In this document: positions 63,296 through 64,000 of the stretch, one piece after another
Numbering within the stretch: the stretch's first letter is position 1
How the letters are laid out: every line of letters begins with the position of its first letter
NCBI GenBank assembly: GCA_035546295.1
Contig: DATKBT010000025.1
Span: 124,001-188,000, forward strand
DNA from: DATKBT01 sp035546295
GTDB taxonomy: Bacteria > Acidobacteriota > Thermoanaerobaculia > Multivoradales > Multivoraceae
Length of the DNA stretch: 64,000 nucleotides
Direction of reading: 5' to 3'
The notes under the pieces: model-generated
Seen by the model: only the letters and a program-made list of their open reading frames with translations
Databases searched by the model: none
Told to the model about the DNA's origin: nothing
Made by a program: the position numbers and the translations under genes

Positions 63296-64000
63296 GCACC
63301 GCCGAGGCCTCTGCCGTCACCACCAGCCGCAAGGGCGGCCTGCATCCAGCCGACTCCCTGCCGCATGGCGCCGGGCTCTGGCGCGCGCAGGTGCGCGCGC
63401 TGCTGCAGCTCGAGCTGCGCAAGGCGCTGCTCGGCCGGCGCTCGCTGATCGCCTACGGCCTCGCCGGCCTGCCGGTGTTCGTGATGCTGGTGCTGATGGT
63501 CGCCAAGCGGCCGGGTGGGGCACCGGTGTTCGAGAGCCTGGACGAGGCGCGAACGGTGTTCTCGATCATCTACCAGACCTTCATCCTGAGGGCGGTGGTG
63601 TTCTTCGGCTGCGTCGGAGTCTTCACCAACCTGTTTCGCGGCGAGATCCTCGATCGCAGCCTCCACTACTACTTCCTCTCGCCAGTGCGGCGCGAGGTCC
63701 TGGTGGTCGGCAAGTACCTCTCCGGCGTCGCGCTGACCTCGATCCTGTTCGTCGGCACCGTCGTCGTCTGCTTCCTGATGCTCTACCCGCCGTTCGGCCT
63801 GTCGCGCGCGGTCGACGACCTGTTAGGCGGAGGCGGGCTGGGCCAGCTCGGCGCCTACGTCGGCGTCACGCTGCTCGCCTGCCTGGGGTACGGGGCCGTC
63901 TTCCTGATCGTCGGGTTGTTGTTCAAGAACCCGATCCTGCCGGCCGGCGCGGTTCTGGGCTGGGAGCTCATCCACTTCCTCCTGCCGCCCTTCCTCAAGC
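63292..64000 (+). CDS. ABC-2 type permease, cut by window end
   Basis: Open frame from GTG 63292 to the window end with no stop (236 codons seen). After a polar start, ALLQLELRKALLGRRSLIAYGLAGLPVFVMLVLMVAKRP, IIYQTFILRAVVFFGCVGVFTNLFRGEILDRSLHYYFLSPVRREVLVVGKYLSGVALTS (ABC-2 pattern), VVVCFLMLYPPFG and GVTLLACLGYGAVFLIVGLLFKNPILPAG. At least four helices so far. GTG overlaps the ATPase stop (GTGA). Partner of the ATPase at 62246. Confidence 0.85.
   Translation, partial: MSTAEASAVTTSRKGGLHPADSLPHGAGLWRAQVRALLQLELRKALLGRRSLIAYGLAGLPVFVMLVLMVAKRPGGAPVFESLDEARTVFSIIYQTFILRAVVFFGCVGVFTNLFRGEILDRSLHYYFLSPVRREVLVVGKYLSGVALTSILFVGTVVVCFLMLYPPFGLSRAVDDLLGGGGLGQLGAYVGVTLLACLGYGAVFLIVGLLFKNPILPAGAVLGWELIHFLLPPFLK

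Overview
The window is high-GC bacterial chromosome with very tight gene packing, many GTG/TTG starts and 4-base stop/start overlaps. Gene content (MoxR-DUF58-transglutaminase block, FecR-type anti-sigma proteins, a sulfatase-associated lipoprotein domain, exopolysaccharide glycosyltransferases, outer-membrane barrel) suggests an environmental Gram-negative lineage, possibly Acidobacteriota; that assignment is inference from gene style, since no rRNA gene is present. I see no tRNA, CRISPR array, phage or complete insertion sequence.

Layout. 1-2405: TRAP transporter with fused small and large membrane subunits, plus a small membrane protein. 2427-9253 (minus): Smr-domain protein, large predicted outer-membrane protein, NhaC-type antiporter and recA with its terminator. 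9765-16517: murB, a DPM1-like glycosyltransferase, an acidic lipoprotein, and the moxR / DUF58 / transglutaminase block. 16514-25053: a MITE-like element that supplies the stop codon of a sulfatase-type lipoprotein fragment, then a polysaccharide glycosyltransferase run, bracketed by two copies of an inverted repeat family. 25050-28896 (minus): polyprenyl-phosphate sugar transferase and two GT4 enzymes. 29264-38368: an unknown membrane-anchored protein, then the conserved DUF177-rpmF-plsX-fabH-fabD-fabG-acpP-fabF lipid block. 38431-55519: an aro-his-trp superoperon. 55566-64000: EamA permease, ECF sigma factor with a large FecR-type anti-sigma partner, and an ABC transporter locus cut by the window end.

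The most interesting system is the control region of the superoperon. A near-consensus promoter (38431-38459) precedes a 27-codon leader ORF (38484-38567) with a good Shine-Dalgarno sequence, two adjacent Trp codons and two His codons. This is followed by competing hairpins and a strong intrinsic terminator (38621-38661) whose 3' arm holds the Shine-Dalgarno sequence of the first structural gene. The genes behind it are aroDE, hisZ-G-D-C-B-H-A-F-IE and trpEG-D-C-F-B-A. This looks like one attenuator sensing Trp and His together and controlling shikimate, histidine and tryptophan synthesis. Within the operon nearly every junction is a stop/start overlap, and the few gaps are bridged by mini-ORFs that keep the overlap chain going.

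A second theme is intergenic repeats. One family (16514-16710 and 24749-25053) starts at the TAG stop codons of two unrelated genes. Another (near 29030, 34237, 36771 and 59990) forms hairpins just upstream of four genes, and in one case contains the start codon of the downstream gene.
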